From the NCBI GenBank assembly GCA_022819745.1, contig JAJEGS010000055.1:124001-188000 (forward strand): a DNA stretch of 64,000 nt. The letters run 5' to 3'. A model generated the notes under the pieces. The model saw nothing but the letters and a program-made list of their open reading frames with translations, made no database searches and had not been told where the DNA came from. The position numbers and the translations under genes were made by a program. The DNA comes from Candidatus Latescibacterota bacterium (GTDB lineage: Bacteria; Latescibacterota; UBA2968; UBA8231). Each line of letters starts with the position of its first letter. Within the stretch, counting starts at the first letter, position 1. Below are positions 48,974 through 58,380 of this stretch, one piece after another.

Positions 48974-50884
48974 CTAGTTTCCGTACAGCGGGTGCCCCTG
49001 CCCGGGGAACCAGATCATATCGATGCAAAAGGACAGGCCAATCGCGGTGAAGTACCCGAGGATGAGGCCGATAAAAAAGGGCTGGGCGCGGTGGTAGAGG
49101 CCGATGCCGCCCGAGCGCATGATAGCCCATTTGGCCAGCCAGGAGACAAAGATCGAAAAGACGATAATGGTCATGGGGTAGGAGCAGATGCCGACCGGCA
49201 TGCCGATCGGGTGCAGGGGCCACCACGAGAAGCGATAGCGCATAAAGGTCAGCAGTCCCATTGCGCCCGCGCCGCTGACGAGGTGGGCCAACCGCGTCCA
49301 ATCCGGGGCCTTGAGGTCGATTTTGCGCAGGCTTTCCACATAGGGTACTTGCGAACCCGTGCCGAAGATCCATCCCCCGTAGTTGTACGCGCCAAAGGAG
49401 TAGCCCATGTAGAGCGCAAAGGCCATGGAGACGACGAGGGCCACTAGCGCCGAGAGAAGGATGCAAAAACTCAGCCAACGGCGGTTGCCGCGAATGTAGC
49501 CGGACACTTTGGCACTGTTGGCTGCGGCGACCATGAAGAATCCCTTGAGCTCGTGGTGCCAGCCGTAGGACAGCCCCATGGCGATGTTGCTCTGTGCGGT
49601 GGCGTGCGGCCCGAGCGCGTAGCCGACGAAGGTTTGGCCGACTAGCGGCGCACGGCTAAAGAGCAAGCCCCCTTCCATGATGATGCGTGTGATGCCGACG
49701 TAGAGGACCAAGGTGGCCAAAATGAAGAGCGCGACCGTGGGCGAGTTCATGCCGGCCCGCCACATCCAGAAGGCGATGTAGAGCAGGGCCAGCCCGCCGC
49801 CAAAGACGATCATCCGGTAGGACATCAGCTCGTCGGTGTCGTCGATGTCCGCATCGTTGCGCACGGCTTTGCGCCAGATCGCGCCGAGATGCCCGCGCGC
49901 CATCCACAGCATGCCGATGACGAGGGCGATCAGGGCACCGAACGACTGCCAGCCGATGCCGGGGTGGCCGAGGGTGTACACGTCGCGGCCGGCAATGGTG
50001 TAGCCAAAGCGGTTGAACAGGCCCTGTTGCAACATGGTCAGCACCGTGAAAAACCACATGCTGAACGACACGTCGAGATTGACGAAGTACGTGAAGCCGA
50101 CGATGGCCCAGTTGATATTGGTGTTGATGGCGGGAAATTCGCGGCCAATGCGGATGGGATCGGACAGATCGCGCGGGATGGGTGGAAAGGCCGGGGTAAA
50201 GTACGTAACCACATTCCACATGACCATGCAGAAGGGCAGGGCAAAGCCGAACCAGAACGCCTTTTGACGCACGAAGCTGGGCCAGTTAGAGCCGGGCGGT
50301 GGGGCGATGAGCTGTTGGGGCAATTCCATCAGGGCAAAGGGCAGGCGCTCGTACTCGACCCACTGCTTGCGCAGCGCCGCGACCATGCACTGGCACAAAA
50401 AGAAGATGGCCATCACCAAACTGGTCCACCAAAAAAGCGGCACGATCCAAGCGCCCCAAGGAATGGACTCGCCGGCGGGTAGGCCGTTGTAAAACCACTT
50501 GAGGGCAATCGCGTCGTTGGGCACCAGCCATTCTTCGATGTACTGCACTACTTTGCTCTGCCATTGATTCTCGGGCGAGGCGAAGTACTGGGGAGCGGCG
50601 ACGACCGCGATCATGTACGTGGAGGTGCCCCAGGTGGGAATCGAGGCTCCTACTAAGGACATGATGAAGATGAGGCCGAGTTCGCTGGTGCCTAGGCCGC
50701 GCACTTTTAGCAGCGACTTGGCCGTGGCGTTGAGAAAGACCAAGCCGGTAAAGAGAAAGACCACGCTCAAGGGCAGGTAGCTGATCGCCCACTGCGAGGA
50801 CTTGAGGATGAACATGCTGTACGGGGCCCCGATGTTGATCAGGATCACGAGGCCCAAGCCGATGAGGAAGGCGCGTGCGGTCAT
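48974..50884 (-). CDS. DUF6785/DUF6784-type (OPT-like) polytopic membrane protein
   Basis: A 636-residue protein with about 13-14 membrane segments. It shares clear landmarks with the 32817 protein: LGLIFIMSLVGASIPTWGTS (about 75), RKQWVEYERLPFALMELPQQL (about 190), EGGLLFSRAPLVGQTFVGYALGP (about 405), WWPLHPIGMPVGICSYP (about 565). ATG start. It follows the Phd/PIN TA genes by 17 bases on the same strand, so the TA operon may read through into it. It may move peptides or other small molecules. Confidence 0.7.
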   Translation of the reverse strand: MTARAFLIGLGLVILINIGAPYSMFILKSSQWAISYLPLSVVFLFTGLVFLNATAKSLLKVRGLGTSELGLIFIMSLVGASIPTWGTSTYMIAVVAAPQYFASPENQWQSKVVQYIEEWLVPNDAIALKWFYNGLPAGESIPWGAWIVPLFWWTSLVMAIFFLCQCMVAALRKQWVEYERLPFALMELPQQLIAPPPGSNWPSFVRQKAFWFGFALPFCMVMWNVVTYFTPAFPPIPRDLSDPIRIGREFPAINTNINWAIVGFTYFVNLDVSFSMWFFTVLTMLQQGLFNRFGYTIAGRDVYTLGHPGIGWQSFGALIALVIGMLWMARGHLGAIWRKAVRNDADIDDTDELMSYRMIVFGGGLALLYIAFWMWRAGMNSPTVALFILATLVLYVGITRIIMEGGLLFSRAPLVGQTFVGYALGPHATAQSNIAMGLSYGWHHELKGFFMVAAANSAKVSGYIRGNRRWLSFCILLSALVALVVSMAFALYMGYSFGAYNYGGWIFGTGSQVPYVESLRKIDLKAPDWTRLAHLVSGAGAMGLLTFMRYRFSWWPLHPIGMPVGICSYPMTIIVFSIFVSWLAKWAIMRSGGIGLYHRAQPFFIGLILGYFTAIGLSFCIDMIWFPGQGHPLYGN

Positions 50885-50901
50885 GTTGGCTGTCTGGTGC
50901 T

Positions 50902-51282
50902 TCAGACCTCCATGATGGCCACATCGTATTGCCGAATGTGGCCATCCCGGGTCACGAGGAGCAGCCCTTCGATTCGGGCTTGGGCAATCAGGAACCGATC
51001 GAATGGATCTCGGTGGTGCATCGGGAGGCGGCCGGCCTGCTCAGCGTGATGGAACGTCAGCGGAAGGTGAGTGAAGCCCCTTTCCTCAACCAACACCGAC
51101 AGATTGTCTGGCGCGACCAAGCGACCCTTGGCCCGCTTGACCGCGATTTCCCATCCGGTGATGGCACTGACGAAGACGTCATTGTGCGGGTCGGCAATGG
51201 TGGCACGGGCATCTTCGGCCAGTTGCTCAACATCGGATAGGCACCACAAAAAGGTGTGGGTATCCAACAGTAGCCGCGACAT
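50902..51282 (-). CDS. PIN-domain toxin (VapC-like) of a Phd/PIN pair
   Basis: A 126-residue PIN-domain protein. Metal-site residues: D7 in LLLDTHTFLW, E45 in SAITGWEIAVK, D92 in HHRDPFDRFLIAQA (with D95), and D112 in LLLVTRDGHI. This is the sub-type with RDPFDR and W-E-I-A-V-K that is regularly paired with Phd/YefM antitoxins. Likely RNase toxin. It starts 2 bases after the antitoxin stop. Confidence 0.9.
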   Translation of the reverse strand: MSRLLLDTHTFLWCLSDVEQLAEDARATIADPHNDVFVSAITGWEIAVKRAKGRLVAPDNLSVLVEERGFTHLPLTFHHAEQAGRLPMHHRDPFDRFLIAQARIEGLLLVTRDGHIRQYDVAIMEV

Positions 51283-51284
51283 TG

Positions 51285-51545
51285 CTAACTCTTATCTGTA
51301 GCTGGGAAAATTTTCGAGTTCTCAAGCAGGTCCATGAGTTCTTCATCGGGATCGTCAAAGTCTGGCGACATCCAGATTTTTCCTTCTAGCCCACCAAGCT
51401 GACGTTCCTCCAGGCGATCCCGATAGGGTTCCAACCGCAAATACGGCTCGCCGGCCTTGGCGATGACAACTTCTTCCCCCGCCCAAGCCAACTTGCCTAA
51501 GCGCGAAAGTTGCGATTTGGCCTCGTGCATGTTCACTTTCTTCAT
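51285..51545 (-). CDS. Phd/YefM-family antitoxin
   Basis: An 86-residue protein with the Phd pattern: VNMHEAKSQLSRLGKLAWAGEEVVIAKAGEPYLRLEP; the rest is an acidic toxin-binding tail (MSPDFDDPDEELMDLLEN). It neutralises the PIN toxin and probably represses the operon. GGAGGA precedes the ATG. Short inverted arms tcctcca/tggagga at 51550-51556 and 51587-51593 upstream, and a repeated agctaag, could be the operator. No flanking duplication of the kind seen around the other TA modules was found. Confidence 0.88.
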   Translation of the reverse strand: MKKVNMHEAKSQLSRLGKLAWAGEEVVIAKAGEPYLRLEPYRDRLEERQLGGLEGKIWMSPDFDDPDEELMDLLENSKIFPATDKS

Positions 51546-51600
51546 GGTGAATCCTCCAATAGCTAAGTTAAGCTAAGTCTATTTTTGTGGAGGAGTCTTG

Positions 51601-54600
51601 TCAAGGACGAGCAGCAAGCTGCCCAGCCCCGGCAAACGCCTTTTCCACCTCGTCCTGATACCCTTGGCGAATCCCCGGCGACAGGGTGCGCCAGACGAGG
51701 AATCGCTTGCGCAGCACGTTGAGAAACTTGCGATTCATCCGCTGCCAAGAGGCCACGTCGCCGCTGAGGCGCTCAATGTGGGTCTCGATCTTGTAGATGT
51801 GGTGCTCGCCGGTGGGAGTCGCCTGCAGGCGCACCTGCTGGCTGATGCCGAGGTCGTAGGGCGCCAGCCAAGTGCGCATGGCGATGGCGTAAGACGGTTC
51901 CGGCTCGTCGGTGGTGACGGATAGTTCGACGTCGCGGGCGATGAAGTCGCCGATCGAGCCTTCGCCATAGGCGGCAAAGACCGACTTGAGATACACATAC
52001 ATGCTCGGCACCTCGGCTCCGCCGACCGTGAAGGGGAAGTCAAAGCGCCAGTGGTCGCCGACGGGCGGGGGAAATTGCCATTGCCGCGTCACGTCTGGGA
52101 CGGCCATGTTGGCCGCCATGCGCGCTGGATACAAGGTCGATAAATAGACCGTGCCGATGACTACGACCGTAGCCCACACTGCGGAGAGCGACGAGTAGTT
52201 GAGCGTCAGGCCAGCGAGTAGCCCGTATTGCAGCATGAACAGATGGGCGATTTGGCCCAGGGCGTAGCCGACCACCGCGCCAAAGGTGGCAAAGACCGTG
52301 GATTCGGCCAAAAACAGCAGGCCGATGTGGCTGGGGGCCAAGCCGACGACGCTGTAGATGCCGATTTCGCGCACGCGCTCGTACACGGCTCCCATCATGG
52401 TATTGAGTACGATCAAGGCGGCGATGATTACCGGCACCAAAAGCTGACCGGCCCCGCTTATTTCGGTGGAGCCGATCGAACTGTAGGCCACGACGCGGTC
52501 GCCTTGGCCGACGAACAGGGTCAGTGCCACCCGCGACATAAAGGACTCTACGCGCTGGACGAATTCTGGGTCGCCCGCGTCCGCGGCAATGGCGATGGAG
52601 CGCAGGCGGCCATCCATGGCGCGGACGCGCTCATAGGGCAAGAACAGGGTGTTGATTACTTCGAGGTGGTTGAAGGTCTCGACCGCGGTGGCGGCCAAGG
52701 CACGCGGATCTTCGGTACTCTCGCGGGTGATGAGACCGGCGTCTTTGACCGTATCCACCGGCGTCAGGCGCTCGCCATCGAGATCGACGACTTCTTTCAG
52801 GGCCGCGCTGTCGAACAGGCCGATGACTTGGTAGTCCTCGCCATAGAGCGCGATGGAAGCCGTGCCCACGTCCTCGGGGCCAATGCCGACGAGTGCGGCT
52901 AGGCTGTCGGGCAAGATGACGGCCTTGTCATCGCCTGCGGCGAAGAAGCGGCCAGCCGAGATGTGCGTGTCGAGACCCGTGACCTCGGCTTCGGCTGGCT
53001 GTAAGCCCACCAAGCCGTGCGCGAAACTGGCTGCGCCGGTCGCGGTGGCGGCAAAGTCGATATAGGCCCGTTCGGATTCGACCGGCGACAAGTACCAGGC
53101 GCGCGGTACCACTAAGGCGCGGTCGCCAAATGCGCTCTGCACGTAGTCCAAGATGGAATCCTGCATGCCGCGCCAGGCGCGGTCGCGGATGAGGCCGCCC
53201 TCGTACAGGGGCGGGGTGTCGCGCGGCAGGCGATAGAAGTCGAGGCTGGACTTGACCGAGGTAAAGGAATTGACGGTAAAAGTCAGAAAGGTCAGGGTCG
53301 CGGCCGTCAGCGCGGTGCGCAGGCGGCGCTTGCTCAAGTTAGAGATGCCCAACAGCACGGCTGCAAAACCTGCGGCGATCCGGCCTACGTCGGTCTCGTG
53401 TACGCCTGCGGCTGCGCCCTTGCGGCGTTGTAGAAGTGCCTTGAAGCGGGTGACGACGATGAAGATGACGAGGACACCTAAGGCGAGAATGACAAACGCG
53501 AGGAAGATGATGTACGGCGAGGTGCTCAGCTTGAAGGCCGGATGGACGAAGCGCAGAATCAGAAATACGAAGACAAAGATGCCGACAAAGCCGGCGATTT
53601 GCCGCCGCACGTCTGGGAAGCCGAAGAAGAAGCGCTCGCAGAAGAAGGCAAAGGGCAACAGGAGCGCGAAATAGAAAATCACCGCGCGCACCGCGTCGTT
53701 GGCAGTGGCTTTGACTTCCGGGTAGATGCGGGCCTCTAGCCCGAGGGCGCGGCGCACGGCGCGCTGGTAGCCGGTGTAATCGAAGGCCGCGAGTTTGTCA
53801 CCGGCCTCGATCAGGGCCTCCCGCGCTTGCTCGTGCATGGCCTGTAGCTGTTCGAGGACGATGCCGTGGCGCACCATTTGTTTGATCCGCGCCTCGTCGA
53901 TGATCCAGATGTCGCGGGCCGCCTGCAATGCCGGGTAGGGAATGAGGCCCTGTTCGACTGGGAAGCCCGCGCCCTGTGCCTGCTCAATGGTCGCCAGATC
54001 GACGCCGGCCGGATCGAGGTCGGCGAACAGGGCGGAGTCCGCATTGGTGAGCATGTAGCGCACGCCGGCGAGCGCGCTCTCGCCGCCAAAGGCTCCCTCG
54101 CCAGCGAGGATTTTGACGCGGGTGCCCGGCTCGGCGAACACCACGCCGGCCTGCACCACTCGGTCCTGCGCTGCACTCTGGTTTTCGATGTAGTTGAGAG
54201 AAAAAGAGCGCGGCGGCGCGTCGTTGGTGCCGAGGACATTGACGCGGTCCATGGCCGATAGATAGCGCGGATCGACTACCTCCAAAAAGCTCAGGGCGCG
54301 GCAGCGAAACAGGACCTGCAACATGCGGTTTTCCCACCAGCCATACGGCTGGGTGCCCGGATAGGTTTTGTCGCCTTCTTCGCCGAGGTCGGGCGCGGAG
54401 ACAATACGCCCGTATTCGTCGAGTTCAAAGGCTTGGATCCGGTTGGCAAAGCGGTTGCGCACGATGTCGAACTTGAAGTAGCCGTTCTCGTCTCCGTGCG
54501 TGGCCATAAGGGTGCGCACGCCGGCCACAGAGTTGGGGCCGGGCTGGAGATAGGTGACGAGGGCCTTGGGCACCGGAGCCTTGGGCACGGCGAAATTCAC

Positions 54601-56202
54601 GTCGCGGTCGAACCAGTAGATGTTGCCCTCTAGGCTGTGGCCCCAATCGCGCAGGGTCAGCTTGGTGTCGTTGAAAAAGTCCGGGTCGGAGGCAGCCTTG
54701 AGCATCAGCCCGGCTATGGTGCGGGTCTGTGCGGCGAGGTTGTCGAGCGCGACGAATTCGAGCCGGTCGAGGGGCGTATCGACGCGCTGGCGCAGTTGGT
54801 TGGGCGTGACGAAAGAGAGCGCCTCCTTGCCCACGAAGGCCGCGGCCTCGCTGTCTAGGGCCAGCCGCACGGGCATGAAGTTTTTCCACACTCGCTTCTG
54901 CGGGGCTACGGCGTCTTGGTAGCGAGTTGAGTCGGCGAAAATCTCGCGGTTATAGCGGGCAAAGCGCGAGGCGTAGTGCGCCATCAGGTTCTTCTGATAG
55001 TCGTCGTTGCGCCAAGCTGAGTTGTAGAACGTGCCCATGGTGAAGCTGCCGACCCGGGGGCTATGGCTGGCCAAGTCGAGGCCGACGAAAAGGCGGAAGT
55101 CGATGCGCTCGGCCGGCGGGATCTGGTCGAGGAAATGCACGCTTTTGCGCGCGTGGCGGTAGAGAAAATCGTTGACCCCGGCCAAGCCCTGAAAGTGCCC
55201 GGGGGTAGCCAAAAAGAGCACGGTGTAGCGAGTGCCTTCGGCGACGAGCAAGCGCGCGATTTCGAGCAGCGCAGCCATGCCAGTCGCGTTCTCAGCCCCT
55301 GGAGCTAGCGCAGGGACGACCGAGATCGCATCGTAGTGCGCTTGCAGGACGATGATTTGCTCGTCCCACTGCTGGGTTTCACGGCGCTGACCGCGTGGCA
55401 TGTTCTCGGCCAAGCCGGGGAGGACGGCGAATATATTGCGCGCTTGGACCTGTTCCCAGTCCATGCGCGCTTCGAGATACACTTGGGTGTCGCCGCTATG
55501 CGCTTGCTGCCGCAGGATTTCCGCGTCCGCCGCTTCCACCCAAAAGCGCGGGATGTCCACGGGCACTTGGAGGAATTTTTCCGCGGCCTCGCTGCGCGTG
55601 ACGCGGCCATCGTCGTACAGCAGGATAGCCTGCGCGCCCAAGGCCCGCGCTTCGACGTAGGCGTTGCCCGAGCCAAATCCCATCAGTGCGACACTGCCCG
55701 CTAGCCGTTTCCCATCCATCTCGGCTAAGCTACCGCGCCCCAAGTCTATGAGGTGCCCGGAGACGCCGCCCGGTGGCAGGGACGGTGAGCGCACGTGGTT
55801 GGGCCACAACCCGTAGATGGGGATGGCTTCGTCCGAACCGACCAAGCGCAGCCGACCACCGCGATCTAGGGGAACGGAAAGGGGGAAGAATTCGCTGGTG
55901 ACTTGGAGGCCGAGGCGGCGGAATTCCCCCTCGATATAACGGGCTGCGTTCGCGGCTCCTGCATAGCCGGTGACGCGGGATGAGTCCGCGGTGAGGATGT
56001 GGAGGTGGCGCTCTAGATCGGCGGCGTCTATTTGCGCGACGGCTTCGCGCAGTGAGGGTGCTTCGTCGGTTGCTGGGGCTTCGCGCAGTGGCTCCCAGCC
56101 GATGGCTCGCTCAATCCAGCGCGAAATGGTGGCTGGATCAAAGGCCGCGACTGATAGCAAAAAGAAGGCCGCGGTGGTGGATAGGAGGAATTTGGTCAGC
56201 AT
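51601..56202 (-). CDS. Giant M28 peptidase-like / FtsX-MacB permease-like fusion
   Basis: A 1533-residue membrane protein. Order: N-terminal membrane anchor (3-20); a PA-like insert (about 130-240); an M28-type domain (about 245-500) with VLQAHYDAISV; a globular region; three membrane segments (about 820-930: VIFYFALLLPFAFF, IAGFVGIFVFVFLILRFV, YIIFLAFVILALGVLVIFIVV); then an FtsX/MacB-like part with TALTAATLTFLTFTV, an extracytoplasmic domain, and QLLVPVIIAALIVLNTMMGAVYERVREIGIYSVVGL. Key M28 residues appear lost: the usual catalytic Glu pair reads PGHFQGL and the late HTPxD reads VDTPLD, so peptidase activity is doubtful. No ABC ATPase gene lies nearby. Last gene of the envelope run. Confidence 0.7.
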   Translation of the reverse strand: MLTKFLLSTTAAFFLLSVAAFDPATISRWIERAIGWEPLREAPATDEAPSLREAVAQIDAADLERHLHILTADSSRVTGYAGAANAARYIEGEFRRLGLQVTSEFFPLSVPLDRGGRLRLVGSDEAIPIYGLWPNHVRSPSLPPGGVSGHLIDLGRGSLAEMDGKRLAGSVALMGFGSGNAYVEARALGAQAILLYDDGRVTRSEAAEKFLQVPVDIPRFWVEAADAEILRQQAHSGDTQVYLEARMDWEQVQARNIFAVLPGLAENMPRGQRRETQQWDEQIIVLQAHYDAISVVPALAPGAENATGMAALLEIARLLVAEGTRYTVLFLATPGHFQGLAGVNDFLYRHARKSVHFLDQIPPAERIDFRLFVGLDLASHSPRVGSFTMGTFYNSAWRNDDYQKNLMAHYASRFARYNREIFADSTRYQDAVAPQKRVWKNFMPVRLALDSEAAAFVGKEALSFVTPNQLRQRVDTPLDRLEFVALDNLAAQTRTIAGLMLKAASDPDFFNDTKLTLRDWGHSLEGNIYWFDRDVNFAVPKAPVPKALVTYLQPGPNSVAGVRTLMATHGDENGYFKFDIVRNRFANRIQAFELDEYGRIVSAPDLGEEGDKTYPGTQPYGWWENRMLQVLFRCRALSFLEVVDPRYLSAMDRVNVLGTNDAPPRSFSLNYIENQSAAQDRVVQAGVVFAEPGTRVKILAGEGAFGGESALAGVRYMLTNADSALFADLDPAGVDLATIEQAQGAGFPVEQGLIPYPALQAARDIWIIDEARIKQMVRHGIVLEQLQAMHEQAREALIEAGDKLAAFDYTGYQRAVRRALGLEARIYPEVKATANDAVRAVIFYFALLLPFAFFCERFFFGFPDVRRQIAGFVGIFVFVFLILRFVHPAFKLSTSPYIIFLAFVILALGVLVIFIVVTRFKALLQRRKGAAAGVHETDVGRIAAGFAAVLLGISNLSKRRLRTALTAATLTFLTFTVNSFTSVKSSLDFYRLPRDTPPLYEGGLIRDRAWRGMQDSILDYVQSAFGDRALVVPRAWYLSPVESERAYIDFAATATGAASFAHGLVGLQPAEAEVTGLDTHISAGRFFAAGDDKAVILPDSLAALVGIGPEDVGTASIALYGEDYQVIGLFDSAALKEVVDLDGERLTPVDTVKDAGLITRESTEDPRALAATAVETFNHLEVINTLFLPYERVRAMDGRLRSIAIAADAGDPEFVQRVESFMSRVALTLFVGQGDRVVAYSSIGSTEISGAGQLLVPVIIAALIVLNTMMGAVYERVREIGIYSVVGLAPSHIGLLFLAESTVFATFGAVVGYALGQIAHLFMLQYGLLAGLTLNYSSLSAVWATVVVIGTVYLSTLYPARMAANMAVPDVTRQWQFPPPVGDHWRFDFPFTVGGAEVPSMYVYLKSVFAAYGEGSIGDFIARDVELSVTTDEPEPSYAIAMRTWLAPYDLGISQQVRLQATPTGEHHIYKIETHIERLSGDVASWQRMNRKFLNVLRKRFLVWRTLSPGIRQGYQDEVEKAFAGAGQLAARP

Positions 56203-56284
56203 TGATGAAAGTGTGCAGACACCAGACAGAAAAAGAGGCAGGCCGAGGAGCCTGCCCCTAGGCTATACAGCTTGGCCGGCCCGG

Positions 56285-57049
56285 TTAATTGGCCGCCAAC
56301 TTGTCGATGTTTTTGACCTTCTTAATGTCGCGCTTGAAGCGGAAGCTAAGATCGATGGTCTCTATGGGTTCGTTGCGGAAGTTGTAGCGCAACCCGAACT
56401 CGGGAATGTGGAAGGCGATTTCGGCGACATCATCGTGGATCTTGGAGAAGACCACATAGCCTTCGACCTCTTGTCCCGAAAAGCAAAAATCGTCGTCTGG
56501 ATATCTGGCTCTATTGTAGATATCGCGGCGTTCGTCAAAGCGCAAATAACCCAAGCCGTTGAAAGCTATTGGGAAACGCCGGAAATACTCCTCTACGTCA
56601 TAACTCCCCCAAGGATAATAGCGCCGCCCATTGGCTGACTCCACGGTCACCGTCAGTGGATCGAACTTAACTTTGGGGTATTCGTAGTTTTTGACCGTGA
56701 TCTTGAAAATGGACAAGCGCTGCGGGGCCTTACCCGTGCGCGGATCAATCCAATTGCCATAGGTGAACGGGTTGGATGGTAGCTCGTCGGCCGGACCGCT
56801 GGCGTTGGTAGATTGGGCTGGGTACTGGCGATTGATCTCCTCGTCCTCCATGGGCCGCACGGACACTTCGAGGCGGTTCTGGACGAAGGTGACCGTACCG
56901 TCGTCGAGGATTTTCATGCTTGACCCTTGAATATCGGTCTGCTGCTGGGCCACCTCTAAGGGCTGGAACCGCCCGGGAATTAGGTAATGGCCGCAGCCCA
57001 ATAAGAGGGCCACAGCGACGAGGATGGAAATTTTTTTGCAAGCGTACAT
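56285..57049 (-). CDS. Unidentified lipoprotein
   Basis: About 254 residues from the ATG at 57049, with GGAG upstream. Lipoprotein signal CKKISILVAVALLLGCG, lipidated Cys about residue 19. The mature part is beta-rich and polar (MKILDDGTVTFVQNRLEVSVRP, LSIFKITVKNYEYPKVKFDPLTVTVE, YVVFSKIHDDVAEIAFHIPEF), suggestive of an immunoglobulin-like fold of a periplasmic or outer-membrane-anchored protein. I recognise no family. It stands between the SurA/PrsA-like gene (24-base gap) and the M28-FtsX fusion (82-base gap). Confidence 0.7.
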   Translation of the reverse strand: MYACKKISILVAVALLLGCGHYLIPGRFQPLEVAQQQTDIQGSSMKILDDGTVTFVQNRLEVSVRPMEDEEINRQYPAQSTNASGPADELPSNPFTYGNWIDPRTGKAPQRLSIFKITVKNYEYPKVKFDPLTVTVESANGRRYYPWGSYDVEEYFRRFPIAFNGLGYLRFDERRDIYNRARYPDDDFCFSGQEVEGYVVFSKIHDDVAEIAFHIPEFGLRYNFRNEPIETIDLSFRFKRDIKKVKNIDKLAAN

Positions 57050-57072
57050 GGAAACACTCCTCTCTGACAAAC

Positions 57073-58380
57073 TCATAGCTCAACTGGGTTGGCAGCTTGT
57101 CTGCGTCGGGAGACAAACTCCCCCAACCGCCCTTCCTCCACGGCGACGAGTTCAGCGTATTTTTCGCGCAGTTGCGCGATGTAGCGGTCGAACAAGGGCA
57201 CGGCTTGGGCGTCGCGCAGATCGCGCGCAACTTGCGCTTGTAGTTCCCGCCCGAGCGCGCCTGAGCGGGCGTAGCGTTGTGCATTTGCCTCGTAAAAGGC
57301 GCGCACCTGCGCGGGGTCAAGCTGGATGTGCGCGTAAATTTCTCGCTCCCACAAGGCTTGGATCAGCTTCTGTTGGCGCACTTGGGCGTGGCGCGATTCC
57401 AATTCGGTATCCAGACCGTGTTTGTGCGCCTCCTGCGGTAGAATCTGGTCGGCGACAAAGGCTCGCGTCACCTTGAATCCGAGGGCGCTGACATCGGTCG
57501 GCTGCGACCCAGCGTCTGCCCCGAGTCGGGCGAGGGCTTGCTGGTAGTCCCCGACGCTCCAGTCGCCCGCAGTACTGCGGACCAGCCGCACCTCCGGCCG
57601 CGCCACGCCTGCGGCGACCTGCCGCAACGCGGCCGTGTCTAACTGCACTGCGTGCTGGCTGGTCAACTGCTCTAGATAGGCTAAGTTCGCCTGTTGCTTC
57701 TTGTGCCGAGTTAAGGCCGCTTCCACCAGCGGGCGGCGATCTGCCAACGAGACTTCGCGCTCGGCAGCAACGGCTACCACTAAGAATTGTCCGTCCGTTT
57801 CTACCAATTCAACGGTCCCCACTTCCTGCAGGAATAGGGCGGCGGTGCGCGCGTCGCCCGCGTTGAGTGCGTTGAGCCATCCGCTCTCGCTCCACTCCCC
57901 GTCCAAATCCAATCCCTCTTGTGCCTTTCTCAGAGCCGCCAAGGCTGCGGCCCGCACGCGCACGGGCAAGCGCCGCAAGCGAATTTCGCGGCCCGCGCCC
58001 GATTCGGCGAAGAATTCCGCTAGCTCTGTTTCCGTATAAGCCAACTGCTCGCCCATCTCGCGTGCGAGCAACGCCTCGACCCGTTCTTGGCGCTCCCAAG
58101 CTGCCATTGCATCGGCGACCGCTTCGTCTAGCCCTTGGGCATGTGCTTCGAGCAGCAGCAGCTCTTTGTCGATGAGGGCCTGAAATTGGCGACGCCAATC
58201 CGCAAGCGGCTGGGCTTTGCTGCTGGCGGGGAGCTTTTCTAGCGCCGCAGCAAAATCCCGCTCGCTAATCTCGGCTTCGCCCACTCGGGCCAAGATCGCC
58301 GACGCGCTTTCTGGCGGCGCGTCGGCGCAAGCCCATAAGCCCAAGGCCAAGATGACCGTCTGCGGCTTTAGAAGCTCCAT
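57073..58380 (-). CDS. SurA/PrsA-like peptidyl-prolyl isomerase-type chaperone lipoprotein
   Basis: About 435 residues from the ATG at 58380 (AAGGGG upstream); the much longer open frame to 58770 is antisense-like extension. Lipoprotein signal TVILALGLWAC. The layout fits the SurA/PrsA family: helical N-domain (ILARVGEAEISERDFAAALEKLP, QALIDKELLLLEAHAQGLDE), a short parvulin-like segment that appears degenerate, and a second helical arm (LDTELESRHAQVRQQKLIQALWEREIYAHI, VRAFYEANAQRY). A periplasmic chaperone for outer membrane proteins; the overlapping upstream gene (13 bases) encodes just such a protein and may be its client. Confidence 0.7.
   Translation of the reverse strand: MELLKPQTVILALGLWACADAPPESASAILARVGEAEISERDFAAALEKLPASSKAQPLADWRRQFQALIDKELLLLEAHAQGLDEAVADAMAAWERQERVEALLAREMGEQLAYTETELAEFFAESGAGREIRLRRLPVRVRAAALAALRKAQEGLDLDGEWSESGWLNALNAGDARTAALFLQEVGTVELVETDGQFLVVAVAAEREVSLADRRPLVEAALTRHKKQQANLAYLEQLTSQHAVQLDTAALRQVAAGVARPEVRLVRSTAGDWSVGDYQQALARLGADAGSQPTDVSALGFKVTRAFVADQILPQEAHKHGLDTELESRHAQVRQQKLIQALWEREIYAHIQLDPAQVRAFYEANAQRYARSGALGRELQAQVARDLRDAQAVPLFDRYIAQLREKYAELVAVEEGRLGEFVSRRRQAANPVEL

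Noticed and set aside
50885..51600. Direct repeats around the Phd/PIN pair, as for the other modules
   Set aside because: I compared both flanks and saw no duplication of the OPT-like or M28-FtsX gene; only short inverted arms near the antitoxin start.
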